64,000 nt of DNA, taken from positions 2,852,001-2,916,000 of the forward strand of contig NC_085852.1 of the NCBI RefSeq assembly GCF_020906515.1, written 5' to 3'. Numbering within the stretch: the stretch's first letter is position 1; each line of letters starts with the position of its first letter. Made by a program: the position numbers and the translations under genes. The DNA comes from Vanrija pseudolonga. Its lineage: Eukaryota > Basidiomycota > Tremellomycetes > Trichosporonales > Trichosporonaceae. Under the pieces are notes generated by a model. The model was not told where the DNA came from, ran no database searches, and worked only from the letters and a program-made list of their open reading frames with translations. Positions 20,210 to 31,993 of the stretch are shown one piece after another.

Positions 20210-22412
20210 GCGTGTACTTGGTAGTAGAGACAATGCATGGCATGGGGTTCTGTGGCTGGCTTGAAGGTTGCAGTGTTGCGAGCGGGGGAGCAGGCGTCAT
20301 GATAACTGGGAAACCCCGCCCCCTCACCCCACACCCATGTCCGATGTCGCGGACTCGCCGACGATAATCCTCCTGAACCCCGTCCCCGCGGACGATAAGC
20401 ATACGAGGTAAGCGCGTTGTGCAGGTCCTGGTCCTGACAGGTATGCACAGGGCCTCATGTCGTATGTGCAGGGACATGTCGAGGTAGACGGCGACTCACT
20501 CGCCGTGTCACTGCTCTCGCTGACCACTAAAATCCGGGTGGTAACCCGGCTGGTCCCGGGGTCACCCTCCGACCCGAGTCGCTCTTACGACAGCTGCCGG
20601 CCTTGCTTGACTATGCATGCCGGACACCGTTGGATGGCGGTGTGCGTAGGGCGGGCAGCAGTTCGGCTCGCATCCGTTGGAGGAGGCCTGTTTCCTTCAC
20701 ATTGAGACGCGGTACGCACGTCCATGCCAAGACGGCGACGTCGATGACCACCATGTACGACGACAAACAAACGGGACGAGCGGAAGACGCAAGATCTGCC
20801 TGTTCTGCAGTGACTGCCAGACTTACACAACCGCCAGGGGCGTTTCATGGTACGCACGTACTCCGCTCTCATCGTTCCGAGCGACAACTGCTCTTGACGG
20901 ATGTGAATCAATTCAGTCGGCGCATGCCGGTGTGGTCACCGGCGCGGTCCGCTACAGGGGAACCAAGCTGCAACAAGTATCCTGCAGGCGCCGTCCTCGC
21001 TCTGCTATGTACATAGTAGCACAGACAGCACGGTCGTACGCACTCCGACGCCGGCGCGGAATGCGACGCGTCAAGATGTCAGACGAGCAGCACTGGTCTG
21101 GCTGGAGTGGGGTATGCCACTAGCTGTCTCCAGGAGCCCCATGTACTACTTCATCTCCTTCCCCAGGTATGCGAACGTGCGCTTGCTTGCTGGTGCCATG
21201 AACTGAACTCGCTCTGCTCAGCTCTGATCCCGTCGCCCGTGGAACCATTCCAGACACGAGCAACATATCACCGCGCCCACCAAGCAAGCGAGGCGCGTGT
21301 TGGTGGCCGACCGAACAATGGCGCACGCCACGCAGAACGACCACTAGCGCCGTGCGGGGAGGATTTCCGCGGTCCTGCAAGCCCTGGCCCAGCAAGCGAT
21401 ATAAATCCCCGAGGCTGCTGCAGGAGCCCGCACCTGCCCTGCTCCCCACCGCAGCCCACCAGATTCGCTCTGACCGAGCAAGAGGCGTCGAGACATGCAT
21501 GCCATGCCGGTGCCGTCTGGGCTGGGCCGCAATTCATCGTAAAGGACCGTAACACTCTCGTCATGTTCCGGGTCTCGGACGGCGGATAGCCTTGTGCGCC
21601 GAGCTAATTCGTCATCTGGACACGTCGGGAGGGCTGCACGGTGCATTGTGTTGACAATGGGGTCGGTGCGGTGACATGCATGCTGCTCATGCCCGTAATT
21701 GATGTTGGTCGGAGTCGGAGAGTATGTCGAGGTACGGCGGGGCTGGATCTGGGAGGGGAGCAGCGCCTCAAACCGGCGGTCAAGGCGTGGCGTTGGGCGC
21801 GTAAGTTGGCAATGACGACCCCGGGCTCGGTGTGCAAGTGAGGAGGACAGACGACGACGTCGTCAACATGGCAGATATAGTTTACATGACACATTAGGGC
21901 CGGAACGACAGCAGCGATAATAGCGAATGACTAGAGTGAGAGGGACGAGGGGAGGCCGGCTAGGATGAAACTCGGAGCAAGGTTTGGCCGAGCAGTGTTT
22001 TGTGGGGATGAGCTCGTTGACTGGGCATGGCCAGTGGCTCCCAGACCAGTAAACAAGCTGTCGTAGGGTCGCATTACGGTCGGGGCAGAGATGCAGCTAC
22101 CGCACAAGGGTTGGTTCGGTTTAGAAGTGAAACCATATTAGTGTGTGCGGCGGGACGAAGCGCCGTGCCGGCGGCGATCGTGAGGGCGGCGTGTTGTGAT
22201 ACAGTCGTGATGATGATTGATGATGTGGCAGAGATGTAGATGTTGCGGGGTCGTACATTGCCGGGACGACGCCTTGTGGGCAAGGCTGGCGTTGCGATTG
22301 ACATGGCGCGGTGGGCGTGACGAGTTTGATCGGACCCAAAGGCGATTGGGTTTCACCATTTTTGTTGTGGGGTAGACCAGACAGGCAAACCGACTGGCTT
22401 GGCTTGGCTGGC
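20210..22412. other. 2.2-kb spacer between convergent genes
   Basis: Lies between the 3' ends of the AAAP transporter (+) and the Sec14-like gene (-). This is long for a convergent spacer, so it may hide a non-coding RNA or an unrecognised gene. A GCGATATAAATCC stretch at 21395-21407 looks like an orphan TATA box, but no coding sequence with recognisable motifs follows it. Confidence 0.4.
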
Positions 22413-24445
22413 TTACCACGAGTTGCCCGTCTTGAAGAGCCGCTCGGAGCGACCGACAGAAGGGTCGCCAAGGTCACGCCAGCGACGCAGGTTCTTGACG
22501 CGGTTCGACTCGCACGTCGCCAGAAGCGTAGGCCAGTAGGACGGGTGGTGGTACGGGATCTGTGTGGCGTTAGGCATAGTCCAGCAGCCCGTGATAGCTC
22601 CAGCGCGTCTCAAACAGAGAGTAACTGGCGCGTCTCAGACAACCGAGACGCGCCAAACCAGCCGTGATGCGTCTGTCTCGGCTCGGCTTCCAGGCGCCTA
22701 CTCACGTCAAGGTTACCGCCGACCTCTCCGAGCAGGTTGTCTGGGTCTGCGTTGGTGTACTTGGCGGCGTAACCGCCGCACAGCTTGTAGTTGACCTTGA
22801 AGTCGATAACCTTGTTGACGAGCCCGGCGAACGCGCGCGTGATCCACGAAGCACCTTGCAGAATACCGCAGTGGCAGATCTCGGGGTAGTACTTGTTCAT
22901 GAGCTTGAGGGTGGCGCGGGTGAGCGATACTGATGACGAGATCGAATCGGAGCGCTTGCCGTTGAAGTCGACAATGAAGGTAATGTTGCTTACGCCGTCG
23001 GCCATGAGGTCCATAGCGCGCTCGATCATGAAGAGCTGTAACGGCGTCAGCCGCGGCGTCTGTTGCTGGTTCGGCCGTGCTACTCACAATCACCAGTGGC
23101 CTCCTTGCCTCTGTGGGCATGTCGTTGCGCCCCGTGAACATGTAGAACACTGGCCGTCCATCGTTTGTGAAGCCCTGCACGATGTACTTGCCGCTCTTGA
23201 GCTGCGGAGCGAGTTGTCAGTGAATTGGCCGACTACGCGCGGGACGCCTTTGGTTGACGACGAGGATAAGCGGCCCGATGCCGCGCACCAGCCAGCCAGC
23301 AGCTCGCGCATTCGTCGTCGATGCCCCAACCCGCGGCACGCTGCCGGCGCCAATGCGAGACAAGGGCCAACCTAAATCCTCGCCTCGATCTCTGATTCCT
23401 TTCACTTACCTCCTCTTGGAACATCTTTGCCTGCGTGTACATGTCGTCCATGCGCATAGTGCGGCGCCAGACAATCGTCTTCTCAATCTTCTGGATGGTT
23501 GCGCCGATCTCGCCGTGGTTGGCTGTGCATGCATGTCAGTGACGGTTCCACCGACAGAAACACGGGGAGCGAGGCTGCCGGCGGCGGCTGGATGCATGGC
23601 ATGGTCCAGCAGCCGCTGGCCCACCCTTGTATGCAACCCTTTGACGTTTGGTTGACGTACCCCTGAGAAATCTGGGGTGATGGTTAGCATGAGGTTTCTG
23701 ATTACGGCAATGTAAAACTCGTGCGGTCGCTCAAGGCGGCAGCCTGCACTGGCATTACAGCACAAGAACAACGTACCTCAACAACATTTCTTGAGACTAG
23801 TTGATCAAATATGGTGGGCGGTGGCAGGGGCGAGGCAATTATAAGCGAGCAAAGCGTCATGGTTAGCGTGTGGGATCGCGTGCATAGCGCGTTGTCGTCA
23901 CATAAACTCACGAGAAACATCATCTCGCGTTCAGTGAGTGGCGCGGTGCCGACAGTGCCCTCGGTACATGGGAGCGAGTAGCCGGTGGTGGAAAAGTATC
24001 GTCTGAACGAGTCGAGGGCGTGGCGCTCAGCATCGGATGGCCACACGGCGGGGATGTTGACGGGGGGCTGGATGAGGAGCGAGACGGGGAAGGTGACTGG
24101 CTGGTCGCCATCAAGAGGAACGACCTTGCGGGCGTACTTGTCCTTGTTCTTTGACTTGCTCTTCTTCTTGCCCAGGCTGATGATGCTCTTGGCATCGTCG
24201 CGGTCGCGCTCGCGCTCGGCAGCGGCCTCGCGGTCAAGGTAGTAGTGGTGGTGGTGCTGGGGTGGCAGCGAGTCGGACCTCGGGCTCGGGGTGGTCGCCG
24301 ACCCGTGCGATGTGGACATCGAGTCGCGCATCGAGATGGACGTCGTGTAGCGTGTGTCGTGGGTGTAGCGAGTGTCGCGCGTGTCGCCCCGTGTGAGGTC
24401 GGTCTGCGTCGACGACGGCGAGTGAGAGAGCGTGGTGTATGGCAT
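22413..24445 (-). CDS. Sec14-like CRAL-TRIO lipid-transfer protein
   Basis: Seven exons (24445-23912, 23796-23777, 23671-23661, 23522-23410, 23201-23088, 23035-22706, 22559-22413), 1269 nt, 422 aa. Residues 1-100 are low-complexity with a HHHHYYLDRE patch and a basic KKKSKSKNKDK cluster that might bind acidic membranes. The CRAL-TRIO N-domain follows: TEREMMFLSQEMLLRFLR, built across two microexons of 20 and 11 nt. Then come EKTIVWRR, the lipid-binding domain (YIVQGFTNDGRPVFYM, RPLVILFMIERAMDL, NITFIVDFNGKRS, YYPEICHCGILQGASW) and DPDNLLGEVGGNLD. The family swaps phosphatidylinositol and other lipids between membranes. An in-frame ATG at 24634 would extend the N-terminus. The joins preserve frame and the conserved RFLRAN segment, which supports the microexons. 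Confidence 0.87.
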
Positions 24446-27400
24446 GGGTAGTGAGTAGCCGGTTCTACGTTGAAGTTGGCCGCCGAGTAGTGGGAAGAGG
24501 TGTGTGTGTGGGGGTAAGGAGGGGCTTCTGCAGACGCTCTGGAATCTGCGGGCTATAAAGAATGTGGAAACGACAGCGCGGGGGAGAGAGTGTAGAGTTT
24601 CATAGCGACCCCAGGACCTAGATAAAGCATGCACTCATGTAGGACTCCCTGGGTTTGTTGGTCTGGCCAGGATGCAGCGCCTGCAGAGGAATGCCGTCGT
24701 ACCCATCATCGCCCGGTGTCCGCTCACAGCCGTGCAGCAGCAGCAGCAGCAGCAGCTGCCGCGCCGTCTGTTCGTTGGTCGTCAAGAGGCACAGGGCTTA
24801 CACACACCTTAGCTGACAGGAACGGCATTCGGACATGGTCTCGGGTCCTAGGCTTAATCGCAACCACTGCAGGGTGGGGTGGTGGGGATGTCTCAGTCGA
24901 GGTGGCGTCGGCACGCGCGCGACCGAAGGGACCGAGGGGGACCGAGGGCTTGATCCAGGTAACGCGCCAGAACGACGAGCAGCAGCCTCGCTCGCTAGCT
25001 CGACCTTGGCATGCGACGAACGATAGCCGTACTACCCTCAGGGTCCCGAGCTAAAGTTGGACCAGGCTACTGGTTCCTTGGGTAAGCCCAAAGGGTCGAC
25101 GAAAGCCAGGCGGCGTCGTCTGGGGTTGGTGTGTGCTGCGGGCCGCCGGCGGCGTGCACGCTCCTACACTGCGAGAGGAAGAAAAATGCTGTTGCTCTTG
25201 TTGCTGCTCGGGCGCATGCAAACATGGCCACCACGCACAGGGAAGAAGCGAGGAGGCGTGCGTGCGTGCACCTGGGATCTCATGTGACCGTTTACTGCAT
25301 GCGCGGAGATGCACGTCCCAACCCCTCCTACTCCTCCTGGCCCCTCCCCTCTCGTTGCTGCTTTCCGACGTTTCGATGCGCAGCGCCACCCGTCGGAGTG
25401 GATCGCGTGTACGCGTGCTGGCTTGCCTGCTCTACTTTTTTTTTTTTTTTACGGTTTTGACTCTCCGCCGTCATCAAGCACAACGCCTTCCCGTGTGAAA
25501 ACTCTCTGTATGGCAACGTGCGGCAGCAGCAGCGGCATCCTTCGGCGCTGCTGCGCTGCGCTCGCTCGCAACGCACATACGCATGTGCGACCCTCCCTGC
25601 CTGCCTTACGCTTCCTATCGTTTCCTGCGAATGCCATAGGGACTTGCCAGCTCATACTCAAGGGATCGATCCCTGGCCTTGCGTAAGGAGCCCGCGGTTG
25701 ATCATGTCCATACGCGGGGTACACCTGCAGCGGTACGTAACTTGGCACAACTGCGTCCCGGTGGCAAGCATGGCAAGACGTCATGTTGCCGACCATGCTG
25801 AGATGCCGTGCGAAGACCGGTACCGACGCCGGTGGGCTGTAGCCAGTCCCGGCCGTATCGCGCACACTGCAGGCAGGCAGCGCACGCACCGCACACTTCG
25901 ATCGCGCCTTGGCAGGACTCACTGGGTGCGAACCTCTCGGCAGGCCGGTACCGTTCGTTTGATGCATGCATGTGTGGGGCTAGTGAGGCAGCAGCTGTTG
26001 CTTGACTGCGACAACCGCTGGCGCAACCCTCATGAGCGAGCGTGCGACGCTCATAGCTCCCAACGCACACCAGTCTCGCTCGGCGAGGCCGTTCGCGGCG
26101 CCCAGGGTATCGTCCTCATGCGACCAACCTGCGACGCGTCGTGCTTGCCGCTTTCTCCTGCCTGACCCAACTCGAAACGCCTGCGCAATGCACGCACCCC
26201 AGATTTGTCCGTCACCACGGGGGTGGGCTCCGCGGGCCGCATGGCGCGCGTGGTGCATGGTGGTGACTGCACAGCGTCGTGCACGCAGCCACGACGACAA
26301 GGCGGTCGCCACCGTCGTCATGGCCCCACTACAGCACATGGTGTTGCGGTATTGCTCGCCCGTGCGGCGTGTTGGCGGCTTCATGGCTTGCTGCAGCCTC
26401 TCTCAAGCCAGTGCGTCCCCGGCTTTCCCGGAACCCACGCGGTGCTGCATTTTGACACGGGCGAACGGGGACGTACAAGCGTTCCGTACATGGATCTGCG
26501 ATTGCAGAGTAGAGGTTATTTCAGTGGGTCCTCTGCTGGTCGTCAAGATGCGTGGGGCGACGGTAAGCCCGGGAGTGAGTGTATTGAAGCACTTTTACTC
26601 GTCGTCGCCAAGCCGGGCTAACTGGCTCGCTGCATGTGCTGTGCACGCAGATTGAGGTCCAATGCAAATGCTGCAAACTCGAGGGAGGGGCGAGGGCCGC
26701 AGGTCCCAGATCCACAGGTTTGTCCGAACGCCGCTGCGCCGCCGCCGCCGCCTTGCTGCCTCGGTCCGCGGCGACGCCGCCTGAACTGAACCTTGTCGCT
26801 CTGAAAGGCACACTGCGATCCCTACCACGGCACGAGTTAATAAAGTACCATTGTTCTTGTTTTCTGCATGCTTCGCAGCGTAACTGAGCGTCGTCGAGTG
26901 CGCGCGCACGCGGGCCACGCTGCACACTGGCGACGAAGTGGGCAGTGCGTCGATGGCTCGACCAAGGGAAGTTACGCTTGGTCGCTGCTCGCTCCAAAGC
27001 CATGGGTCTGGGAGCAGGGGTTGAGAGAGGCATGACTCACGCCTGCTGCGTGGGTGCGCAGAGCTGAGGGGCGACCGGCCAAGCCCAAGCACAAGCTGGC
27101 AACGCAACAGTGGCGATGAACGCTGGCGTATGCGTCCTGGTATCGAGGCAGCAAGATGATGGCCGCAACCTTGAGTTTTGCGGCCACTTTGCTCAGAGCG
27201 AACAGCCGGCGGCAACAGGAGCACTGGAATCCGCTTTTACTGGAACGAGCCCAACGAGTACAGGACTACATATGTATATCGTGTCTCAGAAAGGCAGAAG
27301 GCACAGCGGATCTGCATTAGCACGAGCCGCAGCCCTGTACATGCTGTCGACGATGTCGTGTGAGCAAGTAGTCTGGTAATAGTGCAGTGCGGATCGGAGG

Positions 27401-28937
27401 ATGGTGAGTGGTCGTGGTATGGTGGTAGTGGTGGCATCGCCGCTCCGTTTTTCCCGGAGCGCGGCGGCATGTCGCTCGCCTCGCTCGCCATGTGCCTGCC
27501 TCGTGGGTGGCCCCGTCAGCGTCCAGTCCATCGGAACAGCGCAAGCTCTGCAGACGCAGCACCGCACTCTCCTCGTCGTCATGCAGCGCAGCTCACGCAC
27601 TCCCGCTCGCTCAATCGATCGAATCGAAGAATCATTAGAAGGCAACTTGCTCGTTCGTTTCTGGGCGACCGAGTCGATGTCGGTGCAAGCCAGGTACAGT
27701 GGGGCGTTTGTCGTGGAATGCCGCCACACCAACAGCAAACCTTGTTCGCGAATGGCGCGGAGCAGGAATCCGGCTGCTGCGGTGGCGGCGGCGCTGGCGG
27801 CGCGAGAGAGCGTGACGTTCCTGCACCGTGCCGCATCCTCAGCATGTCCTGCGGCGCTTGGTGTCCTGAGTTTCACTGGGCTTGGCTTGCTGTTCTGAGA
27901 AGGTGGAGGAGGAGGAGCAAATGTGGGATCCCACGTCCCGGCGCCCGAAGGACACCGTCCGTGCTGCCATGGACACGGCTTCACTGTGGTCGACGCGCGC
28001 TGAGCCCGACGGCCTGCTGCCCGGTTGTCGACTGCCGGCCCGGCTGGGCTGGGGAGGTAGCCAGCTGCTCTCACTGTACCGCGGAGAAGAGGCGCCGGCG
28101 ACTGCGACTCGTGGCGTTGTCACGTTGGCCTACGCCACAGATGTCTGTCTGTTTTGCTGTTTACCTCCCCGGGTCAACTACTGCCGGGGCTGTGGTGGCG
28201 GGGACCAGCTCGTGAGCGACCAGCAGGGCGGGGGCTTCATCACGGGCAGCGATGTGGGCGTCGATGGGGGTCGTGCCACCGGTAGAGAGCAGACTGAGTT
28301 GCACACCACACGCTCCTCCTCGCACACACAAACGGAGACCGACCCTACCCCCCGAACCCGTCGCCTGACCCCCCAGGACCGGATTCTTGCGGACTCGAAC
28401 CGCGCACCTGTGGCCAGAGACCACCGGCTCCAACCGACCCGCTAGGCGGGTGGTGTCGAGTGTCCGGCTCGGTGGCATATGGCGCGTCGCGTCGCGTCGT
28501 CCATCGCACTGTAGGCGGGGGTGTGGGCCTGCACTGCACTGCACTGCATGCTCTCTGGCCCCTGGTCGGCTCGCCCCTACGCCCATGGACCGGACGCCCA
28601 CGTACTCCTTCTCCTCTCCTTATCGCGGGGCGCCGCCCTGTGCTCAGTCAGTGCACCGGCTCGCTTCTCCATAGTAGGGGCTCCGGGCTCCGGGTACCCC
28701 TCCTGGGCCAACCCCTTCGGGCTGGGTATGTACCCGGGGTCAGCACCGACCTCGGAGCCAGGCGGGCTACACTGAATCGCCTGGCTCAGCCTGATGTACG
28801 TCGCCGTGGGTACTGTCCACGGGCCACGACTTCGGACCACCGACGGGCGGGTTGTTTGCGTGTTTGTGTCGCCCTCTGGTCGGCCCACCCACACCCCATG
28901 CGATGCAGCAGTCTATCTATCTCTACAAATCTACAAC
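24446..28937. other. 4.5-kb gene-free region
   Basis: Longest gene-poor stretch of the window, between the start of the Sec14-like gene and the stop of asparaginase. It contains a CAG/CTG triplet run at 24735-24756, a run of about 15 T at 25437-25451, and overlapping GC-rich frames up to 277 codons on both strands with Arg/Ala/Pro/Ser-rich, motif-free translations. A possible 8-bp hairpin (28690-28697 with 28730-28737) lies near the asparaginase 3' end. I recognise no protein family here. It could be a long upstream regulatory region, hold non-coding RNA, or contain a lineage-specific gene. Confidence 0.4.
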
Positions 28938-30098
28938 CTAAGCGTCCCTCAGATCAAAGTCGAACGCCAGCGAGCCGATCTTGACGCCCGACGAGTTTGT
29001 GCGCGCGACATGGTGGTACTTGCCGAGCTTGGCGCGCTGGGCAGCGCTGCCAACGCCGAGCCGCTCGAGGATCTCGCAGACGGCAGCGTACAGCGCCGTG
29101 CGGTCGCCGTCCTCGATCTTGACCGCTACACCGAGGGGTTTGCCGGTCGGGCTGGCGTCGCCGCGGACACCGACGCCATAGCACCCGTCCGCGCCGACCT
29201 TGCCGATCAGTGCGCCGCCGAAGGCGGTCATCAGGTCGGTGCAGAAGCGTCCCTCGCCGGCGACGTAGTATGCGTTTGTGGCCATGGAGTCGAAGATGCG
29301 CGCCATGGCTTTTGATGCGTCGAACTCGGCTGCCGCTGCTTTTGTTTCGGGCGGCGCGCCGTTGGCGTGGCCGTTGGCGTGGCCGTTGGCGTGGCCGTTG
29401 GCGTGGCCGTTGGCGTGGCCGTTGGCGTGGCCGTTGGCCTTGGCGCCGTCCGACGACAGCGCAAACACCGCGAACATGCGCGCGAGGTTGCGCAGCGGCA
29501 GCGCCGGCGCAGGGAGGTTACAGCCGTCGATGCCCCACCGGATGTCGTGCTGCGCGAGGCCCGACGTGGCCGACACGCACAGGCGGACGCGCTCCTGGAT
29601 CGGGTGCTCCGGCAGCTCGTACCCGCTGTGTCCGGCGCCGAGCACCTCGGCGGCGGTGATCAGCGCCGCGTGCTTGCCCGAGCAGTTGTTGTGTATCCCT
29701 GTCGGGGTGAGGCCGGTGCGGATCCACCCGTTGTTCACGGCCTCCGAGATCGCAGGGTGTCCGCCGCATGTCAGCGCGGCCTCGGACACGCCGGCGCGCT
29801 GCAGCATGCCCCGCGCATGGGACACGTGCACCTCCTCGCTCGAGTGCGACGCGCACATGAGCGCCACGTCCTTGTCGCTCAGGCGCGCGTCCATCCCGGG
29901 CACAGTGAGCACGGCGAGCCCCTGCGCCGGCTTGGCGACGCTGCGGATCAGCGTGACGCGCTCCGCGTCGCCCGTGGAGAAGAGGAGCGCGCCGCTCGCG
30001 TCGGCCACGGCCGCGTGCACCAGGTGCCGGTTCTCCACGATGCCGCTGCGGTCCGACACGACTGCGTCCGGGCGCGGTGGTGGTGCCGGCGTCGACAT
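28938..30098 (-). CDS. L-asparaginase II family protein
   Basis: Single exon, 386 aa from ATG 30098, which has a strong fungal context (CACAATG). An in-frame ATG at 30128 adds 10 residues in a weak context. The asparaginase II family (PF06089) is shown by DAVVSDRSGIVENRHLVHA, TLIRSVAKPAQGLAVL, ALMCASHSSEEVHV, IHNNCSGKHAALI, GIDGCNLPAPALPL and ARTNSSGVKIGSLAFD. It should hydrolyse asparagine to aspartate and ammonia. Between the conserved halves is a perfect Asn-Gly-His-Ala tetrapeptide repeat (about 6 units, coding 29360-29440), a 12-bp minisatellite that is probably length-variable between strains. No signal peptide, so probably cytosolic. Family members are mostly bacterial and plant-associated; the intronless gene could reflect transfer, but this is not proven here. 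Confidence 0.9.
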   Translation of the reverse strand: MSTPAPPPRPDAVVSDRSGIVENRHLVHAAVADASGALLFSTGDAERVTLIRSVAKPAQGLAVLTVPGMDARLSDKDVALMCASHSSEEVHVSHARGMLQRAGVSEAALTCGGHPAISEAVNNGWIRTGLTPTGIHNNCSGKHAALITAAEVLGAGHSGYELPEHPIQERVRLCVSATSGLAQHDIRWGIDGCNLPAPALPLRNLARMFAVFALSSDGAKANGHANGHANGHANGHANGHANGHANGAPPETKAAAAEFDASKAMARIFDSMATNAYYVAGEGRFCTDLMTAFGGALIGKVGADGCYGVGVRGDASPTGKPLGVAVKIEDGDRTALYAAVCEILERLGVGSAAQRAKLGKYHHVARTNSSGVKIGSLAFDFDLRDA

Positions 30099-30418
30099 TG
30101 TGGATGGCTGCCGCTTGGTGTGGTACATGTAGGTTGCGGAGAGTGGATGTCGTAGGTCGCGTCGGTGACTTTTCTAGTGGGGCGGGGCGGGGTGGACGGC
30201 GGGGGTGGACTGCGGCGTGCCTCTCTCTCACTGCGGAGTGACATGATCCCGCCGGTTCGGGCTGTTGTTCGGCTCGAACTGGGTTCGGCGTCGAGATGGC
30301 TGCACTGCTGCTCAGTGTCTGTCTGTCACGACGCTATAAGACACTATGGCCGAGAACAATGCATTGACTCAATCACCCACTTCCTGTTGCATCCACTCTC
30401 ATCGCAGCAGCAGCAGCA
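30099..30418. promoter_or_regulatory. Divergent promoter of asparaginase and ceramidase
   Basis: 320 nt between two diverging starts. GC-rich on the asparaginase side, with a CAG/CAA repeat (30404-30420) just before the ceramidase ATG. No clear TATA box was seen. Confidence 0.45.
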
Positions 30419-31723
30419 ATGGACGCCTACAGCTTTCTCAAGCCCGCAGACCAAAAGGACGGATGTGGGTGTACTAGTAGCAGCAGTAGCAGGCGCTGAC
30501 ACGCTACACAGTCTGGGGACCAGTCACTTCCACGATCGACTGGTGCGAGCTCAACTACACGCACAGCCACTACGTCGCCGAGTGGTTCAACACGCTCTCA
30601 TGCGTGCCGCCCATCCTGTGGTCGGTCTACTCGGCCGCACAGGGGTATCGCGCCGGCGCGCCGACGAGTGTCGTGCTCCTGCCGCTGTGGACGGCGGTGG
30701 TGTTTGCCGGCAGTATCGCGTTCCACGGGACGCTGTTGTGGGAGACGCAGCTGATGGATGAGCTGCCGATGGTGAGTGGGCGAGTGAGCGCCGCAGGCGC
30801 GCGAGCGAGCGGGCAGGGACAGTGAGGTCGGCAAGGCGAGGACGGCTGCTGGCGAGGCTGGTCGTCAGCTCGCGAGTACAGACGAGGACCGAGGCGAAGA
30901 CGAGAAGAACAACGCCGCCGACGCCACCACCACCACATGCACCCGCACGCACACTCACACCGCAGCTCTGGCAAATGTCGTATGCCATCTACGCCATCTT
31001 CGACCTCGGCCGGCTGCCGGGCGCGCCGTTCCTCCTCGCGGCGTGGGACGTGGCCATCGCGGTGGGGTAGTGAGTTGCCAGAGGCGGAGCTGGCAGCGGC
31101 GCTAGGGCCAGCGCCAGTGCCAGTGCCCGCACCCCCGACTTCTGCCCCGCTAACACCACCGCAGCGTCCTCTTCCCCTACCCCGTCGGCTTCCAAGTCGG
31201 CTACTTTATCATGTTCTGGACGCAGTACCTGCGCACGATCGTGCTGTTGCGCCGCTATCCCAAGGACCACCCGGCGCGCGAGCAGCTCTGGTTCTCGTAC
31301 TTTGGCAACGCGTTGTGCTTGGTGGCATTTGCGATCTGGAACGTCGACAGCCAGTTCTGTCCGAGCTTGCGCGAGCTGCGCAGGTGGGTGGGTGCCAATG
31401 GCTTGGGGTGGCTGGGCTTCCTTTCCGAGGGTGGGTCGCGGCGTGAGAGAGGGCCAGCCAGCTGCTGACGATAACTACAGGCCACGCATGGTGGCACTTG
31501 CTTATGGGATACGGGTCGTACCTCGTCGGCGTGGCCTTGGTCCGTGAGTGCGCGAGGGGTCGGAGAGCGGAGAGGGAGGTGGGGGGAGGTGAAGAGGGGA
31601 AGCTGACCCCGCCCCACAGAGGCCGTTCTCATCGTCCAGAGGCCAAACGAGTCGTGGCGCTGCGATGCCAAGGCCTGGTTCCCGCTCTACTATCGCGTGG
31701 ACAAGGACAAGAAGAAGGAGTAG
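30419..31723 (+). CDS. Alkaline ceramidase (Ypc1/Ydc1 type)
   Basis: Six exons (30419-30464, 30512-30771, 30966-31066, 31165-31430, 31481-31543, 31620-31723), 840 nt, 279 aa, the normal family length. Signature: FWGPVTSTIDWCELNY at the N-terminus, AEWFNTLSC, then AFHGTLLWETQLMDELPM (catalytic Ser/His/Asp region of the CREST superfamily), and GHAWWHLLMGYGSY with the two further metal-binding His. About seven hydrophobic helices. It should cleave phytoceramide or dihydroceramide to a long-chain base and fatty acid in the ER or Golgi. The C-terminus ends in KDKKKE, a possible dilysine-type ER retrieval signal (KKxx-like, not exact). The donor of intron 4 was placed at 31431 because it restores the EGHAWWH frame. 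Confidence 0.9.
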
Positions 31724-31993
31724 CAGCGCTAGCAGCGAGATGCATATTGTTGTTGTTGCGGTCGGAGACCTCGCACTTGCTCACTCGGCTGGGCACGGAG
31801 CTCGGCGCCACGGTCTGGCTGGTGGCGCTCGGACCCACTCTGTGTGCTTCGTGTCTGCTGCGGGCAACGACGATGTACTCGTCTTGTTCGTCGTCGTGCG
31901 TCGTACTCAGCTTCAAAGCTTCACAAGTCCTTCAGCCTTGATCCGCTGACGATCACCTCGAGCCGAAACCCCCGACCCATCCCACCCCACACC

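Noticed and set aside
24735-24756. CAG/CTG triplet run
   Set aside because: A short microsatellite, common in such genomes; not inside a supported coding frame.
27286-28215. Overlapping 262- and 277-codon frames on opposite strands in the 4.5-kb gap
   Set aside because: Both are Arg/Ala/Ser/Cys-rich with no recognisable domain, and overlapping long frames are expected at this GC content. Not called as genes without transcript support.
28385-28450. tRNA-like stretch on the minus strand with a perfect B box (GGTTCGAGTCC) and an A-box-like TAGCGGGTCGGTTGG
   Set aside because: The 3' acceptor strand (AGAATCC) has no complementary 5' strand, the anticodon loop has C instead of T at position 33, and the T-stem has a mismatch. 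Not a functional tRNA by eye; a covariance-model search would settle it.
28690-28737. CCGGGTAC/GTACCCGG inverted repeat with a 32-nt loop
   Set aside because: An 8-bp stem of this composition is expected by chance in GC-rich DNA; no flanking RNA-gene features.
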